Assembly (NCBI RefSeq): GCF_050589825.1
Contig: NZ_JBNGOZ010000003.1
Coordinates: forward strand, 124,001 to 188,000
Reading direction: 5' to 3'
Length of the DNA stretch: 64,000 nucleotides
Origin: Carboxylicivirga longa
Lineage (GTDB): Bacteria; Bacteroidota; Bacteroidia; Bacteroidales; Marinilabiliaceae
Positions 34,288 through 41,919 of this stretch are shown here, one piece after another (position 1 is the stretch's first letter; each line of letters opens with the position of its first letter). Both the position numbers and the translations under genes were made by a program. The notes under the pieces are model-generated. The model saw nothing but the letters and a program-made list of their open reading frames with translations, was not told where the DNA came from and did not search any database.

Positions 34288-35570
34288 TCATTCCTGTAAA
34301 ACCCCTCATTTCCCAACATACTCAAGATAATCACCAGTACAATTGTAAATGGATTAAGGGAAGCCACTAGCCATGATTCTACACTAATGGAAAGAAGCAT
34401 ACCAAATAGAACGGCCCATACCAAAGGGCTGAGGCGTGATGCTTGGCGGAAATTTGCTAACCAGCCGTAGGCAAATAATATAAGGCCAACAAGACCGGTG
34501 TCCATCCATATAGTAAGCCAGCTATTATGCACATTGCCCTGGTGTCCGTGCTGGACAAAATAATCGGCATATTGAGCAAGGATATGCAAGTGATAAGTGA
34601 AGCCATAGCTAAACCAATAGTTCATCTTTATATGCTTCCACGCTATTTCGGCTACCACTAAACGCCCCGAACCTGAATCAAGACTCTCTAAGCGGAAGTA
34701 TTCGGCCAACCCCAGGGAGGTGACAATTGTTTCGAAGTTAGCCATCACATATTGGTAGGATGCAAAAACCAGCGACATCACAACAAAGGCGACTAATACG
34801 CTGCGCTTAAACAGAATGTAGGCCATGGTAAACAGCAGGGCAGAGAAAATACCGCCACGTGAGCCGGCTAATATGAGTGATGCGAGAATAACACTGTAGA
34901 TAAAAATGATTTGAGGTCGTGTAAACAGATGTTTTTGAAAATGGATGGTTAGCGTGAACAGCGCAAAAAACAGAAAGCCATAGATGCCAATAGCATTGGG
35001 GTTTCCTAAAAGGCCTGAGTAACGGCCGCCGGCAAACATCACAAAGCCCGGCGCCATAAAGCGTAGTGCCAAGCCGGCTGTTAGCACCAATACGCCAATC
35101 ATAACCAGATGGTAAAGAAAACGATCGCGCTCATAAGTGATTAACAGATTTACAAAAAAGGGAATGATCACCAGTAGCAATAGATAAGACAGGGTTTTCT
35201 GAAAGCCTGTAAACCCAACAGGACCCGATAAAAGCGAAAAGAAAGCTAATGCAAAAAACGGAATAAAGGGGCGTAAAAAAGCTAAGTGATCATAGCGGCC
35301 TTTAGGTGCCGTCATGTATAAATAGCCCATGACTAAGATCATGGCTGTTTTCAGGTTTTTGGCAAAGCTAAAAATGCCCTGGCGGCTATCACTAACGGTT
35401 AACACCAGCCAAAACCCCAAAAGAATCCACAGCCATTGACCTTTTTGCTTAATCATAAGCACATGCACCGGAACAGCTACATAAGTAAGCGGTCCTGCTA
35501 CAATCCCTATTAGTAGCCAAAACAGTAAGGTGAGGTAGTTATTCTTTTCTAAAAGAATTTGCTTGTACAT
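34266..35570 (-). CDS. O-antigen polymerase/ligase-like membrane protein (Wzy/WaaL)
   Basis: The 434-residue protein has about eleven to twelve hydrophobic helices. A large loop around residues 290-340 contains RLESLDSGSGRLVVAEIAWKHIKMNYWFSYG and NVHNSWLTIWMDTGLVGL, the Wzy_C pattern, and SRGGIFSALLF precedes it. Such proteins polymerise repeat units or ligate glycans at the periplasmic face. Polymerase is favoured because of the capsule context, but a ligase cannot be excluded. Its last residues (about NEELGCGT) and stop are encoded by the heptad array and are probably not ancestral. Confidence 0.85.
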   Translation of the reverse strand: MYKQILLEKNNYLTLLFWLLIGIVAGPLTYVAVPVHVLMIKQKGQWLWILLGFWLVLTVSDSRQGIFSFAKNLKTAMILVMGYLYMTAPKGRYDHLAFLRPFIPFFALAFFSLLSGPVGFTGFQKTLSYLLLLVIIPFFVNLLITYERDRFLYHLVMIGVLVLTAGLALRFMAPGFVMFAGGRYSGLLGNPNAIGIYGFLFFALFTLTIHFQKHLFTRPQIIFIYSVILASLILAGSRGGIFSALLFTMAYILFKRSVLVAFVVMSLVFASYQYVMANFETIVTSLGLAEYFRLESLDSGSGRLVVAEIAWKHIKMNYWFSYGFTYHLHILAQYADYFVQHGHQGNVHNSWLTIWMDTGLVGLILFAYGWLANFRQASRLSPLVWAVLFGMLLSISVESWLVASLNPFTIVLVIILSMLGNEGFYRNEELGCGT

Positions 35571-35579
35571 GAAACGATA

Positions 35580-36734
35580 TTATTTAAATTCCCTTAAGGT
35601 ATCCATAATCTTTTCCTGCATCGCCGGTTCCAGGTCGTAAAAGAGTGGCAGTCGAACCAGGCAATCCGAGTAGCGGTCGGATTGGGATAGTTCCGGACCT
35701 TCATACTTGTTTTTATAATAGGGGCTTTTGTGCAGACTCAGGTAATGGAACACACTGTGTATATCGTTTTCGCGCAGGTAGGCAATCAGGCGGGTGCGGA
35801 ATTCACCATCGGGGCATATCATGTAAAACATGTGGCCATTAACCGTGGCATGGTGTGGGATTGTCGGGAGTTTTACGTCCTGTTGGTCTGCCCATTCCTT
35901 TAGGCCTTCGTTGTAGGTATGCCATATTTCGTTGCGGCGTTTTTGTATGGTATCCAGTTCTTCGAGCTGTGCCCACAGGAAGGCGGCGGTTACTTCGCCC
36001 GGCAAAAAGCTGCTGCCCGTATCTACCCAGCCGTATTTGTTTACTTCGCCACGGAAAAACTCGGCCCGGTTGGTTCCTTTCTCCCATAATATTTCGGCGC
36101 GTTGGATAAAGCGCTCGTCGTTAATGGCTAATAAGCCACCTTCGCCGCATTGAATGTTCTTGGTTTCGTGGAAGGAGAAACACCCCAGGTGACCGATGGA
36201 TCCCAGCGATCTGCCTTCCTCCCCTTTGGGGAGGACCGACGAGGGGCTTTTATAATAACTATCCACAGCTTGTGCGGCGTCCTCTACTACAAAAATATTG
36301 TATTTATCGGCCAGGGCCATTATCTTATCCATATCGCAGGCCACACCGGCATAATGCACGGGCACAATGGCTTTGGTTTTGGGGGTGATGAGCCTTTCTA
36401 TTTGGCTTTCATCAATGCCGGGATGGTCGGGCCGGCTGTCGGCAAAGCGAATAATAGCCCCTTGGCGCACAAAAGCCAATGCTGTGCTCACAAAAGTGTA
36501 GGAGGGAATAATCACTTCATCGCCCGGCTGAATATCCAACAAAAGAGCGGCCATCTCCAGGGCATCGGTGCAGCTGGTGGTGAGCAGGGTCTTTTTAAAG
36601 CCCCAGCGTTCCTGAAAATAATTTTGGCATTTTTTGGTGTAGCTGCCATTGCCACTGATGTGTCCGGTAGCCACCGCACCATAGATGTGGTGTACCTCTT
36701 TACCGGTGATATGGGGTTTGTTAAATGGAGTCAT
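35580..36734 (-). CDS. wecE: dTDP-4-amino-4,6-dideoxygalactose transaminase (WecE type)
   Basis: A PLP-dependent DegT-family aminotransferase that makes dTDP-Fuc4N from dTDP-4-keto-6-deoxyglucose. The protein (384 residues) closely follows my recollection of E. coli WecE: SCTDALEMAALLLDIQPGDEV, IPSYTFVSTALAF, VPVHYAGVACDMDKIMALA, VVEDAAQAV, and CFSFHETKN with the PLP lysine. Just before that lysine, residues about 168-179 (SPSSVLPKGEEG) replace a single Gly of the usual YKGxxLGxIGH. This insert is encoded by a CTCCCCTTTGGGGAG palindromic repeat. Activity with this loop is uncertain. It pairs functionally with the WecD-like gene at 38315. Confidence 0.9.
   Translation of the reverse strand: MTPFNKPHITGKEVHHIYGAVATGHISGNGSYTKKCQNYFQERWGFKKTLLTTSCTDALEMAALLLDIQPGDEVIIPSYTFVSTALAFVRQGAIIRFADSRPDHPGIDESQIERLITPKTKAIVPVHYAGVACDMDKIMALADKYNIFVVEDAAQAVDSYYKSPSSVLPKGEEGRSLGSIGHLGCFSFHETKNIQCGEGGLLAINDERFIQRAEILWEKGTNRAEFFRGEVNKYGWVDTGSSFLPGEVTAAFLWAQLEELDTIQKRRNEIWHTYNEGLKEWADQQDVKLPTIPHHATVNGHMFYMICPDGEFRTRLIAYLRENDIHSVFHYLSLHKSPYYKNKYEGPELSQSDRYSDCLVRLPLFYDLEPAMQEKIMDTLREFK
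36205..36253. repeat. CCCC/GGGG palindromic repeat inside wecE
   Basis: CTCCCCTTTGGGGAG followed by GACCGACGAGGGG belongs to the repeat family seen at 27868, 47415 and 48038. It is read in frame as about 12 extra residues. Confidence 0.85.
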
Positions 36735-36899
36735 ATATGCGATTGTTAAAGCGTTAGTAATTAGATTGATAGCTTGGCTATAGATGTTACCCTATAGCTG
36801 CATACTTGCCTGATATAAATAAGTTGATGTACGCAATCATTTTTATAAAAGTCACAAATTTAATCCTTTTTTTGGAGGACAAAATACGAATGTTTCTTT

Positions 36900-37168
36900 T
36901 TGGTATGTTATGTGTAGCAGAAGCCTAACCGCAGGGTATCGTGGTGTTAAACACCGAGTAACGCAGAGTATAATGTTTAACAAATGAGTACCACGGAGTT
37001 TTTAATTTCTCTCCCGTCTGAGCCGGGACAGCTTGTGTAACTCCTATTTTAAAAAAATACTCTGTGTAACTCTGTGGTTTATTTTCGTTTGCTGAGCACC
37101 GCCGAAGTATAAGCGCAAAATAAACGCTCAATACTCACCTCTCAAAACTCACCTCTCAAAACTCACTA
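36900..37168. repeat. ACGGAGT/ACTCTGTGG hairpin repeat and TGAG heptads (gene-free 36735-37165)
   Basis: TACCACGGAGT and the later complementary ACTCTGTGGTTTA arms form a long imperfect hairpin, and the element is shared with 40330-40560. At 37126-37168 minus-strand TGAGNNN heptads run into the acyltransferase stop. Bases 36735-36900 are AT-rich and probably hold the wecE promoter, though none is convincing. Confidence 0.7.
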
Positions 37169-38314
37169 CTCTTTACTGCCGCTCTTTATAATGGCAAATT
37201 TTGATTTGAATTTTAAGAATATTTTCTCGTATCGATGGTAACTGAGCTGTGCCATGGCAATGGTTAAAAGTGTGCTGGCCGGGTAGAGAAACCAATTGCT
37301 GACCAGCCCGTACTGCAGGGCAAGCTTGATGCATAGCACGATGGCAATTGGGTGTAGCATGTACAATCCGTAGGAGATATTTCCCAATGCATTGAAGAGC
37401 TTATTCTCCAGCTTGATTTTGATATTGGGGTTGGCCGCAAAATTTAATATGATTATGGCATAACAGCCCGAGTAAACAATGTTGTTGATGTAGGGGTAAT
37501 ACATACCCAACAGGTAGTTAGTGACTGCAAACGCGATAGCTAGGTTAAAAGCCACCCTGTTTTTAAGTAATTTTAACAACTGGGGGGGGTGATGAGCAAA
37601 CAGCATCACTGCGAAAAAGCCACCGATGGCCATGGTATCAATTTTAAATCCTGCCCAAAACTCCCTCAAAATAGTATGGTAGGGTAATGATAACGAAACC
37701 GGCGATGCCAGCAACATGCGGATTGCATTATAGCCAATTACAATGGCAACCATCAGTAAAAGACGGTTCTTTTTAATATAGCGAATTACCACTGGCCATA
37801 GGAGGTAAAACTGCTCTTCGGTGCCAATACTCCAGGTTTGCGAGGCGTAGGGGATGATGCCCAGCAAGGCCAATACCAGGTTGGCAAAGAAGAAGAGGTA
37901 CAGAAATAGTTTAAGCCCCAAATTGGATTGGACCTCCTCAATAGGAAAACCCGGCAGGCTTAATAATTCGATATGAGGAAAAGCAAACAGCGACAGAAGT
38001 ACCACGGCGAGGTAAAGGGGCCATATCCGCAATATGCGCCGCATGTAAAACTTCTTTATTTTAATGGTGTTTATTTTTTGTTCTTCGGCCAGCAACAAAT
38101 AGGTGATTAAGAAGCCACTCAGCACAAAAAACAGGATGACTCCCTGTCCGCCCACAATGCGAATAAACTTGTTAATAAGCGCATCGCCCGTCCAATAGGA
38201 GGGAAGCTGAAAAATGGCCTTGAACTGTTCGATATGATGAATAATCACCAAAAAGGCCGCGATAAAACGCAGGCCATTCAGGTTGGGGAAATAGATTCGC
38301 TTGGAGGGGTGCAT
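37166..38314 (-). CDS. Acyltransferase family 3 membrane protein (OafA/YrhL-like)
   Basis: The 382-residue protein has about ten membrane helices. The N-terminal signature FIAAFLVIIHHIEQ carries the His pair essential for acyl transfer, and FFVLSGFLITYLL and WSIGTEEQFYLLWPV are typical of the family. It probably adds acetyl or another acyl group to a glycan at the membrane. It starts 1 base before the WecD-like gene ends and is therefore cotranscribed with it. Confidence 0.93.
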   Translation of the reverse strand: MHPSKRIYFPNLNGLRFIAAFLVIIHHIEQFKAIFQLPSYWTGDALINKFIRIVGGQGVILFFVLSGFLITYLLLAEEQKINTIKIKKFYMRRILRIWPLYLAVVLLSLFAFPHIELLSLPGFPIEEVQSNLGLKLFLYLFFFANLVLALLGIIPYASQTWSIGTEEQFYLLWPVVIRYIKKNRLLLMVAIVIGYNAIRMLLASPVSLSLPYHTILREFWAGFKIDTMAIGGFFAVMLFAHHPPQLLKLLKNRVAFNLAIAFAVTNYLLGMYYPYINNIVYSGCYAIIILNFAANPNIKIKLENKLFNALGNISYGLYMLHPIAIVLCIKLALQYGLVSNWFLYPASTLLTIAMAQLSYHRYEKIFLKFKSKFAIIKSGSKE

Positions 38315-39010
38315 TTAAATATGGTAAATTAATTGAGTATGAGCGACATTATAGCCTGATTTTGTGTATAGTTTACAGGCTCCTGTATTATCCAACTGGG
38401 TAACAACGGATGCTTGAGTTATTCCGTTTTTAGCGTACCACTTGTGAGCAGCTTTTATTAATGCACCACCAATACCTTGGCCATGATATGACGGGTCAAC
38501 TGCTATTAAACCTATTTGACCCATATTGCTATTTTTTTTAACAGTCACAAAACCTCTTATATGATTGTCGATTGAAGCTACAAAAACACTATCAGCCATT
38601 TGCCCTCTTAAAGACTTCTCAATCCATTGCTGATAGAGCGCTTCAAATTTTTCATTTAAGATGGGGTCTTTTTTAAATCTACTTTCATGCCCACTTAAAT
38701 AAGTAAGTTGAAGCAATTCTTCAGATATGATACCATTGTAGTGTATTATGAAATCCGTGGGTTGATTACTTGTCGAAATATGGTGAGTGATATAGGTTAC
38801 TTTTTTATCGATAATTTTAATGTATCTTTCTTCAAGAGTTTTTTTTGCTTTTTTATCTGTCTCTTGTGTAAATAGATAAATTAAGTCATAATTTTTATTT
38901 GTTTTTTCATGGAATAAATCAATCAAAGTTGCCTCAGTTAGTATTGAAACTTTACAAGAGCCAATTTTTTTCTTAAAAAAATGAGAATCCCATTCCAAAT
39001 ATTTTATCAT
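38315..39010 (-). CDS. GNAT acetyltransferase, WecD/RffC-like
   Basis: The C-terminal GNAT domain (about 130-231) contains IGLIAVDPSYHGQGIGGALIKAAHKW with the acetyl-CoA pyrophosphate loop. The N-terminal half begins YLEWDSHFFKKKIGSCKV, which recalls the N-terminal domain of WecD, the TDP-fucosamine acetyltransferase. At 231 residues the length is close to WecD. With wecE in the same locus, N-acetylation of dTDP-Fuc4N to dTDP-Fuc4NAc is the best hypothesis. It overlaps the upstream glycosyltransferase by 4 bases. Confidence 0.82.
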   Translation of the reverse strand: MIKYLEWDSHFFKKKIGSCKVSILTEATLIDLFHEKTNKNYDLIYLFTQETDKKAKKTLEERYIKIIDKKVTYITHHISTSNQPTDFIIHYNGIISEELLQLTYLSGHESRFKKDPILNEKFEALYQQWIEKSLRGQMADSVFVASIDNHIRGFVTVKKNSNMGQIGLIAVDPSYHGQGIGGALIKAAHKWYAKNGITQASVVTQLDNTGACKLYTKSGYNVAHTQLIYHI

Positions 39011-39942
39011 TCGTCGAAGTTTATTAACTGTTCAACTATAAATGTAGGGCGGTTTTTCACCTGTTCAAAAATGCGGCCAATATATAAACCCAGCATGCCT
39101 AACAATGTTATGATTACACCGGCCAGAAACCAGATAGAAATAATTAAGCTGCTGTAACCAATTACATCAATTTCTCCATTTAAGGCTCGAATGAATGTAT
39201 ATATAGCAAATACGAAAGAAAATATAGAGATGTAGATCCCTAGCTTTACAGTTAAACGAAGTGGTTTGTCAGAAAATGATAATATGGTATTCAAAGCAAG
39301 TCGCAGCAGGGCTTTAAAATTATACCCACTTTGGCCCTCTTCTCTGGCAGCATGAGCTACTTTTATTTCGGTTCTTGAAAAACCAACCCATTTAACCATT
39401 GCAGGGAAATAGCGCGTTTTATCTTTCATAGATAAAATGGCATTAACTACTTTGCGATGATAAATGCCAAAATTAGCTACCTCTGCATTTTGTTCAGTAT
39501 CGGTTAGATAAGCAAGCGTCTTATAAAACCATTTCGACATATTCTTTTTTAAAAAGTTATCCTGGCGTTCAACTCGTCTGCCTAATACAATATCATAACC
39601 CTCTTTTGCTCTCTCCAGGAAAGCGGGGATTTCTTCCGGTTGATCTTGTAAATCGCCGTCCATTACAACAATCCATTCACCAGTAGCGTGTTTTAATCCT
39701 GCGTGAATAGCATAGTGCTGCCCAAAGTTTCTGGAAAGGTTAACGCCCTTGATTCGTTGATCAGAAGCAGTTTGTTCCTGAACTTTTTCCCAATCATTTT
39801 CAGGACTTGCATCGTTGACCAGAATTATTTCAAAATCGGAAGTAATTGATTGAAGTGTTTCAACAAGACGGTTGCTCAATTGAGCAATAGATGCACTGCA
39901 GCGATAAAGTGGTACAACGACCGATATATAGATCTTCTTCAT
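39007..39942 (-). CDS. Polyprenyl-phosphate glycosyltransferase (GtrB/ArnC/DPM1 type)
   Basis: A GT2 enzyme of 311 residues from ATG 39942 (MKKIYISVVVPLYR). The frame is open further upstream, but that part overlaps the flippase gene and is not conserved. DASPENDWEKV and VVMDGDLQDQPEEIP, with the DxD-like catalytic acid, occur near residues 40-105. Two membrane helices at about 235-255 and 268-292 are typical of undecaprenyl-phosphate sugar transferases. The start overlaps the stop of the EmrE-like gene (ATGA at 39939-39942). Together they would make and flip a lipid-linked monosaccharide. Confidence 0.92.
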   Translation of the reverse strand: MKKIYISVVVPLYRCSASIAQLSNRLVETLQSITSDFEIILVNDASPENDWEKVQEQTASDQRIKGVNLSRNFGQHYAIHAGLKHATGEWIVVMDGDLQDQPEEIPAFLERAKEGYDIVLGRRVERQDNFLKKNMSKWFYKTLAYLTDTEQNAEVANFGIYHRKVVNAILSMKDKTRYFPAMVKWVGFSRTEIKVAHAAREEGQSGYNFKALLRLALNTILSFSDKPLRLTVKLGIYISIFSFVFAIYTFIRALNGEIDVIGYSSLIISIWFLAGVIITLLGMLGLYIGRIFEQVKNRPTFIVEQLINFDE

Positions 39943-40301
39943 AATTTCACAGTTACAATAATACCGGCAATAATAAGCAGCAGTCCGGCTACTTTGCCCC
40001 AGGTAAACGATTCGCCAAATATACCCACACTTAATAGCAACACCAAAACAAAGGCGAGACTCATAAAGGGGTAGGCAAAAGAAATTTCGAATTTGGTCAT
40101 GGCGGCCATCCAAAACAGGCTAGCTACAAAGGCAGCAGCAAAGCCGCTTAGTAGCCAGGGGTCTAAGAATAGTTTGGCCATAAAAAACAGCTTGTCTGTT
40201 AGCTGCTCCGGTAATTGACCTTTGAGGTTCATGCGCCATTTAAGCGCTAGCTGTCCGTAAACAGTAAACAGGATGCAGCCAAAAATGTAGAGATAGCCCA
40301 T
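39939..40301 (-). CDS. EmrE/EamA-like small transporter, probable lipid-linked sugar flippase
   Basis: A 120-residue protein with four membrane helices (about 2-17, 45-63, 68-88 and 96-118). The size and the ending GKVAGLLLIIAGIIVTVKL match SMR/ArnE-ArnF-like proteins that flip undecaprenyl-phosphate-aminoarabinose. It is translationally coupled to the GtrB-like transferase, which supports a flippase role over drug efflux. The substrate is unknown. Confidence 0.85.
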   Translation of the reverse strand: MGYLYIFGCILFTVYGQLALKWRMNLKGQLPEQLTDKLFFMAKLFLDPWLLSGFAAAFVASLFWMAAMTKFEISFAYPFMSLAFVLVLLLSVGIFGESFTWGKVAGLLLIIAGIIVTVKL

Positions 40302-40319
40302 GGGGGATTATTGTTTATG

Positions 40320-41000
40320 TTGTTCATGTTTAACCACGGAGTAACGCGGAGTTAAAATTTTAACGCAGAGTAACGCGAATTTTTTTATTTACTCTGTGCC
40401 ACTCTGTGGTTTCATTGGATGCTGAGCGTAGCAGAAGTATAACCGCTGAGTATCGCAGAGTAAGGCACTGCCTGTCCCTTATTCGGGAGAGTACCACGGA
40501 GTTTTTTTATTTTCTTTGTGTAAGTTATTTTAAAAAACTACTCAGTGTAACTCTGTGGTTTAAACTTAACCGCAAAGAACGCAAAGGAAAATGAAACGCA
40601 AAGGCCGCAAAGAATTTTTTCATAACGTACTTAGCGCCATCTTAGCGTACATCGCGGTTCCTCCGTATGCTGAGCGTAACCGAAGCATAACCGCAAAGGT
40701 CGCGAAGAAAATTAAATCGCAAAGGACGCAAAGGATTTTTTCTCCGCGCTCTTAGCGCCTTCTTAGCGTACATCGCGGTTCCTCCGTATGCTGAGCGTAG
40801 CCGAAGTGTAACCGCAAAGGCCGCAAAGGTAATTGAATCGCAAAGGACGCAAAGAGTTTTTATAGCGTACATAGCGCCTTCTTAGCGTCATGGCGGTTTT
40901 CTTGTATGTTGAGTGCTGGCGAAGCATAACTGCAAAGAACGCGAAGGATATTGAATCGCAAAGAAGGCAAGGGTTTTTTCCTTTGTGTGATTTATAATAG
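40320..41000. repeat. Cluster of ACGGAG and CGCAAAGG hairpin repeats (gene-free 40302-41053)
   Basis: From 40330 to 40560, ACCACGGAGT-type arms alternate with ACTCTGTGG-type arms. From 40560, several units of ACCGCAAAGG...CGCAAAGGA are followed by CTTAGCGCC...CTTAGCGTACATCGCGGT, with the joining text GTATGCTGAGCGTAGCCGAAG. The stretch 40675-40806 is an exact 132-base match to 41635-41766. Small frames read through this DNA are repeat-derived. Confidence 0.85.
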
Positions 41001-41053
41001 TTTACCTTAGCAATAATGCCGGGAGCGGTAGTGGGCTATTCAATATATGAGCA

Positions 41054-41187
41054 TCAGTTAATTTTGAATAATTCCATAAGTTTCGAATTCAATGTGTCTA
41101 TCTCATTACGTGTCATGTTGCCCAATTTGCCTAATGCCAGTTCTTTATCTATTGTAGCTATTTTATTGAGTCTTACAACTGATGTTT
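41054..41187 (-). pseudogene. Truncated PemK/MazF-type toxin remnant
   Basis: Immediately after the antitoxin stop, and in a different frame, the minus strand reads KKTSVVRLNKIATIDKEL then GKLGNMTRNEI and ends LFKIN before a TGA at 41054. This is the C-terminal third of a PemK/MazF endoribonuclease. The usual N-terminal part with GDIVLVPFP and RPALVL-type motifs is missing and no start codon fits. An internal deletion seems to have joined the end of the antitoxin gene to the end of the toxin gene. Confidence 0.75.
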
Positions 41188-41189
41188 TT

Positions 41190-41423
41190 TTAAGACCATT
41201 TGTATCTTTCTTTCAGATCATTCACAGAATACAAATCTTCTTCTTCATATAGGTAGTCAAGGGCTTTCGATGCTGAAGAAAGCTTTTGCACTCCTTCTGC
41301 AATAAGGCTGTCATCCAGTTTGCTTAGTAGATATTCAGCAAAATCATGTACCTGGTTTACCTTATCCGCCGGTAATCTGTTTAAAGTTTGTATCGTATCT
41401 TTTATAATAGCCTGTTTGTTCAT
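41190..41423 (-). CDS. Orphan DUF2281-like antitoxin
   Basis: A 77-residue acidic helical protein, MNKQAIIKDTIQTLNRLPADKVNQVHDFAEYLLSKLDD, ending VNDLKERYKWS. The LPxDKxxEVxDFxEYL pattern is typical of antitoxins that precede PemK- or RelE-type toxins. Its partner survives only as the remnant at 41054-41187, so it is probably an orphan. It sits between the two exact 132-base repeat copies, which could recombine to delete it. Confidence 0.75.
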   Translation of the reverse strand: MNKQAIIKDTIQTLNRLPADKVNQVHDFAEYLLSKLDDSLIAEGVQKLSSASKALDYLYEEEDLYSVNDLKERYKWS

Positions 41424-41519
41424 TGATGTTGTATTTTTGTATTAAAGATACGCTAAAATAAAGATCTGAGTCAATAATTAGGGTGCTGTTATGTTTTTTA
41501 TTTGAGCCGGAACAGCTTG

Positions 41520-41800
41520 TGGTTCGTTAACCGCAAAGGGCACGGAGTGAAATTTAACCGCAGAGAGCGCGGAGGTTATTTTTCTGCGTACTTAGCGCCA
41601 TCTTAGCGTACATCACGGTTCCTCGTATGATGAACGTAACCGAAGCATAACCGCAAAGGTCGCGAAGAAAATTAAATCGCAAAGGACGCAAAGGATTTTT
41701 TCTCCGCGCTCTTAGCGCCTTCTTAGCGTACATCGCGGTTCCTCCGTATGCTGAGCGTAGCCGAAGCATAAGCGCAAAGGTCGCAAAGATGTTTTTGCTT
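41520..41800. repeat. Second CGCAAAGG hairpin cluster (gene-free 41424-41919)
   Basis: Bases 41635-41766 repeat 40675-40806 exactly, at an offset of 960. Flanking units are diverged copies. At 41849-41898 a separate repeat occurs (CAGGCTCGCATC and GTGCTTAGCAAGCTGCGATCC), shared with 43884, 56784 and the 182-bp units. Confidence 0.85.
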
Positions 41801-41919
41801 GATGCATACTACCGATTACTGAATACCGACACACTGATTATTGTTTTTCAGGCTCGCATCTTGATATTTCAGGTGCTTAGCAAGCTGCGATCCTTTAGTT
41901 TCCTTCTCTCCTTTTAAGT

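Noticed and set aside
36925..37131. 68-residue minus-strand protein
   Set aside because: Translation of the ACGGAG/ACTCTGTGG hairpin repeat.
39943..40113. 57-residue N-terminal extension of the GtrB-like transferase
   Set aside because: It overlaps the flippase gene in another frame, and homologues start at MKKIYIS.
40642..41769. Frames at 40642-40872 and 41554-41769 with identical 49-residue stretches
   Set aside because: They are read through the duplicated CGCAAAGG hairpin repeat.
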